Positions 61,382 through 64,000 of a stretch of DNA of 64,000 nt are shown here, piece after piece. Within the stretch, counting starts at the first letter, position 1, and each line of letters opens with the position of its first letter. The stretch comes from DATJGR01 sp963780795 (GTDB lineage Bacteria; Pseudomonadota; Gammaproteobacteria; Pseudomonadales; Azotimanducaceae): assembly GCA_963780795.1 (NCBI GenBank), contig CAWADH010000003.1:387389-451388 (forward strand), given 5' to 3'. The notes under the pieces are model-generated. The model saw only the letters and a program-made list of their open reading frames with translations, had not been told where the DNA came from and made no database searches. Both the position numbers and the translations under genes were made by a program.

Positions 61382-61402
61382 TGGTGGTATAAACTACCAC
61401 CA
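61382..61402. promoter_or_regulatory. Palindromic operator upstream of the RHH-PIN pair
   Basis: TGGTGGTA (61382-61389) and TACCACCA (61395-61402) form a perfect 8-bp inverted repeat with a 5-base spacer containing TAAAC, 20 bases before the antitoxin start. Direct GGT repeats in each arm fit binding by two RHH dimers. It probably overlaps the -10 region, so binding would repress transcription. Confidence 0.7.
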
Positions 61403-61468
61403 ACCGAGGAACGTGCCAATGCCCGAACCTGCCTCCGCCCGACGCCATGAGTCCCGCTGAGTATCCGT

Positions 61469-61507
61469 TTGCGGGACCCAATAAAGGAGCGACGAAGGAA
61501 TGGTTAG
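61469..61507 (+). pseudogene. Stub of a HigB toxin gene, second copy
   Basis: The reading LRDPIKERRRNG followed by a stop matches the last 12 residues of the toxin at 60.2 kb (LRDLIKERRRNG). The rest of the toxin gene is missing; the sequence before it belongs to the RHH-PIN module. Confidence 0.65.
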
Positions 61508-61798
61508 CATTAAGAAGGCATCCGGCAACGTCTTCACCGATCTCGGGTTCGACGATGCGGAAGCTCACGCGTTGCAACGAAAAGCCGATGCGATCATTGC
61601 GATCGACGCGCCATGAAGGCGCACCACATGTCGCAGGCCGCCGCCGCCAAGATCATGAACGTGTCCCGCGCGCGCCTGAATCAGATGCTTCGCGGGAAAG
61701 TGGAAGGCGTCATCTTCGATCGAATCCTGCAGATGGCAGATGCGATCGGCGTGAAGGCGACCGTGAACCACAAACAGCCTCGAGCCAAGGCGCGTTGA
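61500..61798 (+). pseudogene. HigA-type antitoxin, second copy with frameshift
   Basis: This is a near-identical copy of the gene at 60274: it starts MVSIKKASGNVFTDLGFDD, but after AIIAID one base is missing (GATCGACGCG against GATCGAACGCG), giving a stop. The HTH half continues in the second frame from 61613 (MKAHHMSQAAAAKIMNV) to the normal end. The copy is probably inactive, although the HTH fragment could still be translated. Confidence 0.8.
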
Positions 61799-61869
61799 TG
61801 CTCACGGCACCCCTTAGCCACGTCGTTAGCGCGAGCGCGAACGTTGAAGTCCCGGACTCGCACACCGCC

Positions 61870-61890
61870 ATCGGGACGGAATTGGGTCCG
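61870..61890 (+). repeat. Partial copy of the dispersed repeat
   Basis: ATCGGGACGGAATTGGGTCCG matches one half of the right end of the repeat (as at 60647) and stops after a single GGGTCCG. Confidence 0.45.
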
Positions 61891-61938
61891 GCATAGACTC
61901 GGTCCAACTAAAATACGTTGGCAAATCAAACTGATAGA

Positions 61939-62075
61939 TGGCGGAGCGGACGGGGCTCGAACTCGGAAGGTGAGCGCGCTGTAGCTCGCGGTAGCACGCA
62001 ACTGGCTGATTCGACTCATTCTCGGTGCTACAGCGCGCTACACCGTTCACAAAAATTGGGTCCGTTTTGGGTCCG
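61939..62075 (+). repeat. Dispersed ~137-bp repeat, copy B (tRNA-end-like)
   Basis: The left end on the minus strand is TTCGAGCCCCGTCCGCTCCG plus CCA, a tRNA 3' end. GCGCGCTGTAGC (61974-61985) and GCTACAGCGCGC (62027-62038) form a perfect 12-bp inverted repeat. The right end carries two direct TTGGGTCCG repeats. It matches copy A across its length; the left end also matches the partial copy at the window edge. Confidence 0.72.
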
Positions 62076-62150
62076 CATACTTAGATGGTGCTTGATGACT
62101 CGGCGACTAGCGGCCGAGTTCGCGCCGACAACAGGCGCTCACCAGCTCGG

Positions 62151-62759
62151 TCATGCCGAGCCGGTGGTCAGATAGCGAGTGAACAGTGTCGCGACTTCTT
62201 CCGCGCCCCCGTTGCGGTAGAACTCGGGACTCGCGTTCATAGCGATGCCTTCTGACGCCGCAACGATGACAAACGCGGCGGCCTCGAAATCGCGCACTCG
62301 CAGTTCACGCCGATGGATCCATAGAAAATCGCGAATCAACTCGACGACGTTCCCACGCGCCTCAGATACCCAGCGTCTGAACAACCCATTAGGTACCTGT
62401 TCAAGCGCGCGGTACAGCGTTGGCGCCTCCGGCCGTGCACGAATGATGGACGACAATAGAATTCGGAGCGCGTCGGCGATTGGCACTGCCGGGTCCGGCA
62501 ATGCTTCAACCAACAGCTGCTTTAGCCCATCGACTTCGCCGCGAATGAGCGCGTCGAAGATGGCATCCTTATTGGTGAAGTACTGATAGATCGTACCAAC
62601 GCTGACACCAGCGATTTCCGCGATGCGATTGGTGGTTGCGCGCGCATATCCTTCGCGCAATAAAACATGAGCCGCCGCTTCACGAATCACGTCGACAGTC
62701 TCCTTCGCCCGCTGCTGCTTGGCACGTCTTCTCGCAGGCTTGACTCGTTTCGCTGGCAT
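62151..62759 (-). CDS. TetR-family transcriptional regulator
   Basis: This 202-residue protein has an N-terminal TetR helix-turn-helix (IREAAAHVLLREGYARATTNRIAEIAGVSVGTIYQYFTNKDAIFDALI) and a C-terminal ligand domain with a pattern like TetR_C regulators of efflux or metabolism (VELIRDFLWIHRRELR). The basic N terminus (PAKRVKPARRRAKQQ) is typical. It diverges from the VOC gene and probably represses it or itself. Confidence 0.9.
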   Translation of the reverse strand: MPAKRVKPARRRAKQQRAKETVDVIREAAAHVLLREGYARATTNRIAEIAGVSVGTIYQYFTNKDAIFDALIRGEVDGLKQLLVEALPDPAVPIADALRILLSSIIRARPEAPTLYRALEQVPNGLFRRWVSEARGNVVELIRDFLWIHRRELRVRDFEAAAFVIVAASEGIAMNASPEFYRNGGAEEVATLFTRYLTTGSA

Positions 62760-62796
62760 CCGAGGACTCCGATCTGAAACGCGAGTAGCCCGAATA

Positions 62797-62810
62797 TGAG
62801 CAGAAGCTCA
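62797..62810. promoter_or_regulatory. Small palindrome in the TetR/VOC intergenic region
   Basis: TGAGC (62797-62801) and GCTCA (62806-62810) form a short inverted repeat 38 bases before the TetR start. It could be part of a TetR operator, but it is short and may be chance. Confidence 0.3.
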
Positions 62811-62992
62811 GAATAGATACAACGGTTCCAGTGAGCCGCTGTCATCGAGCGAAAACTCGACGACGGAATCCGGTCAGCGACGTGACGCTATGTGAACCAG
62901 TCCGCAGCGCTGCACGGCGAGGCCTTCGATTGCAACGTCGACGAAGTCATCTCTAACAAAGCCTACTGGGCGTCAATTTCTAGGAGTACAGG

Positions 62993-63502
62993 ATGAATGA
63001 TTGGGCTCTGAACCGTCTCTACCACACGGTGGTGAATTGCCGGGACATCGAAGAGTCGGTGGCCTTCTACAAGTTGCTGGGGTTCGAGGTTGTGCACGAT
63101 CGCCGCGACATGGTGTGGCCCGACTACTTGGCTGGCATCTTCGGATTGAAGCGAGCCCAAGGAAAGGGCGTGCTGGTGGCGCTGCCGAACGACCGTGGAG
63201 GCCCGATGCTCGACCTGATCGAGTGGGTGGAGCCAAAGGCGGTTTTCACGGACCCGGCGGAGTTCTCCGTGACCGTGGCGCGGACCATCGCCTTCGAGAC
63301 CCGCGGCGTTCTAGCGGCCTATGCGGCGCTGTCGGCCAAGGGCGTGCGCTTCACCCGCGCCCCGACTCCGCTCCCCGAAGCAATGGGGATCGTCGCCGTC
63401 GCCTTTTGCTACGACCCCAGCGGCAACGTCGTCGAACTGCTCGAACTTGCGTCCGGGTTCCAGCAGACGAACCTCGATGCCGCCCTGACGCAATCCCAAT
63501 GA
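62993..63502 (+). CDS. VOC/glyoxalase-type protein
   Basis: This 169-residue protein has the two-module VOC layout: LYHTVVNCRDIEESVAFYKLLGFEVVHD at the start and FCYDPSGNVVELLELAS near the end, with possible metal ligands His11 and the final Glu. Family members open aromatic rings, isomerise or detoxify. AGGAG lies 6 bases before the ATG. It diverges from the TetR gene, suggesting inducible control. Confidence 0.87.
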   Translation: MNDWALNRLYHTVVNCRDIEESVAFYKLLGFEVVHDRRDMVWPDYLAGIFGLKRAQGKGVLVALPNDRGGPMLDLIEWVEPKAVFTDPAEFSVTVARTIAFETRGVLAAYAALSAKGVRFTRAPTPLPEAMGIVAVAFCYDPSGNVVELLELASGFQQTNLDAALTQSQ

Positions 63503-63551
63503 GCGACGACGCCGACCTGCAATTCAGTACCGCGTGACTGAGCCATATCTT

Positions 63552-63740
63552 CTACTGATGCATCTGCGTTTGTTGGATCGTGGATATCGGGTCATGCCGC
63601 GGGCCGTAGAGACGCAAGATCGTGAACCAACCTTTGCCAGGGATCGCGGCCAGCCTTGCCTGCGCCGAGAGAGACTTGGGATCGAAGTAGATGTCGATGG
63701 TGCCGCCCCGGTCTTCGGGTTGTCGCGCGCCCCACTATCC
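63552..63740 (-). pseudogene. C-terminal remnant of a DUF1254/DUF1214 protein
   Basis: The minus-strand frame reads RQPEDRGGTIDIYFDP, then AAIPGKGWFTILRLYGPRHD and a stop at 63552-63554. GKGWFTILRLYGP is the DUF1214 end. An in-frame stop precedes it, so only about 60 residues remain. It is a diverged relative, not a copy, of the gene at 56071. Confidence 0.7.
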
Positions 63741-63973
63741 TTGCGCTCATCCGCCCGACGGCGCTTCGGAGACCGTGATTCGCTGATGTCCAAAGTCGCA
63801 GCGGAATAATCACGACATCGCGTGATGTGGTTTTCCATTCCAGTAAGAACACCGCAGCAGCACTATCCCAAGAAACAGGGAGGGTGATCTCAAATGTAGG
63901 GGACCCAACGAGAGGAGTAAGGCGCGATCTCGACGATCGCGGTTGCAATTAGCTGTTGCGACTCTTCGTGAAA

Positions 63974-64000
63974 TGGCGAAGCGGACGGGGCTCGAACTCG
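63974..64000 (+). repeat. Dispersed repeat, copy F (cut by the window edge)
   Basis: TGGCGAAGCGGACGGGGCTC followed by GAACTCG equals the left, tRNA-like end of copies A and B in the same orientation. The rest would lie beyond the window. Confidence 0.65.

Noticed and set aside
61939..62075. A complete tRNA gene
   Set aside because: Only the T-loop to CCA portion is present; the 5' T-stem strand does not pair and there are no D or anticodon arms.
1..64000. CRISPR array, rRNA operon or insertion sequence
   Set aside because: I saw no regularly spaced repeats, no rRNA sequence and no transposase motif on either strand.

Overview
The window is a GC-rich stretch of what looks like a proteobacterial chromosome. 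A ubiquinone-type metabolism (COQ4-like gene), Tat-exported redox enzymes, an alternative complex III (ACIII) next to a caa3-type oxidase, two-component regulators and EthD, VOC and COG1249 enzymes point to an aerobic, metabolically versatile gamma- or betaproteobacterium. I cannot fix the genus. There is no rRNA, no complete tRNA, no CRISPR array and no recognisable transposase or integrase.

Layout. 0-11 kb: a phosphotransferase, a HAD phosphatase, a class C beta-lactamase-like hydrolase, a tandem EthD protein, a PH/SHOCT-like protein, an Hsp20-Lon protease pair and two DUF5985-like membrane proteins. 11.2-17.9 kb (+): a tight operon of a ThDP enzyme, a fused FAD/Fe-S 2-hydroxyacid dehydrogenase, a PPC/DUF296 protein, a frameshifted sensory-rhodopsin-transducer homologue (ASRT family) and an SDR. 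17.9-36.4 kb (-): a very long, mostly 4-nt-overlapping chain, read from 36.4 kb downwards: actA-B-C-D-E-F (ACIII), a small membrane protein, SCO1, cox subunits II-I-III-IV, a FAD monooxygenase, an FMN 2-hydroxyacid dehydrogenase, a GH39 glycosidase, a glucoamylase-family enzyme and a MerA-like flavoprotein. actB carries a frameshift. The two operons converge on an inverted repeat at 17.9 kb. 36.7-40.5 kb (+): an FAD-glucose/gluconate dehydrogenase-type gamma-alpha-beta complex with a triheme cytochrome c. Together these blocks look like a respiratory island: sugar and hydroxyacid oxidation feeds quinone, then ACIII, then the caa3 oxidase.

40.6-55.5 kb: COQ4-like protein, ClC channel, DUF1232- and DUF305-type proteins, a glycine-reductase-B-like protein with Cys, a decayed alternative F-ATPase atpF, a methyltransferase, and an arylsulfatase neighbourhood with small envelope proteins, a lone receiver domain and a histidine kinase/LuxR regulator pair.

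55.6-64 kb is accessory DNA. A ~137-bp repeat carrying a tRNA 3'-end-like sequence occurs at 55.6 and 61.9 kb and starts again at the window edge, with partial copies at 6.4, 60.65 and 61.87 kb. Between copies lie a DUF1254 protein, a TIR-TPR protein, a decayed higBA module with a broken second copy, a PIN/RHH toxin-antitoxin pair, then TetR, VOC and a DUF1214 remnant. This resembles a tandem array of att-bounded cassettes without a local integrase.
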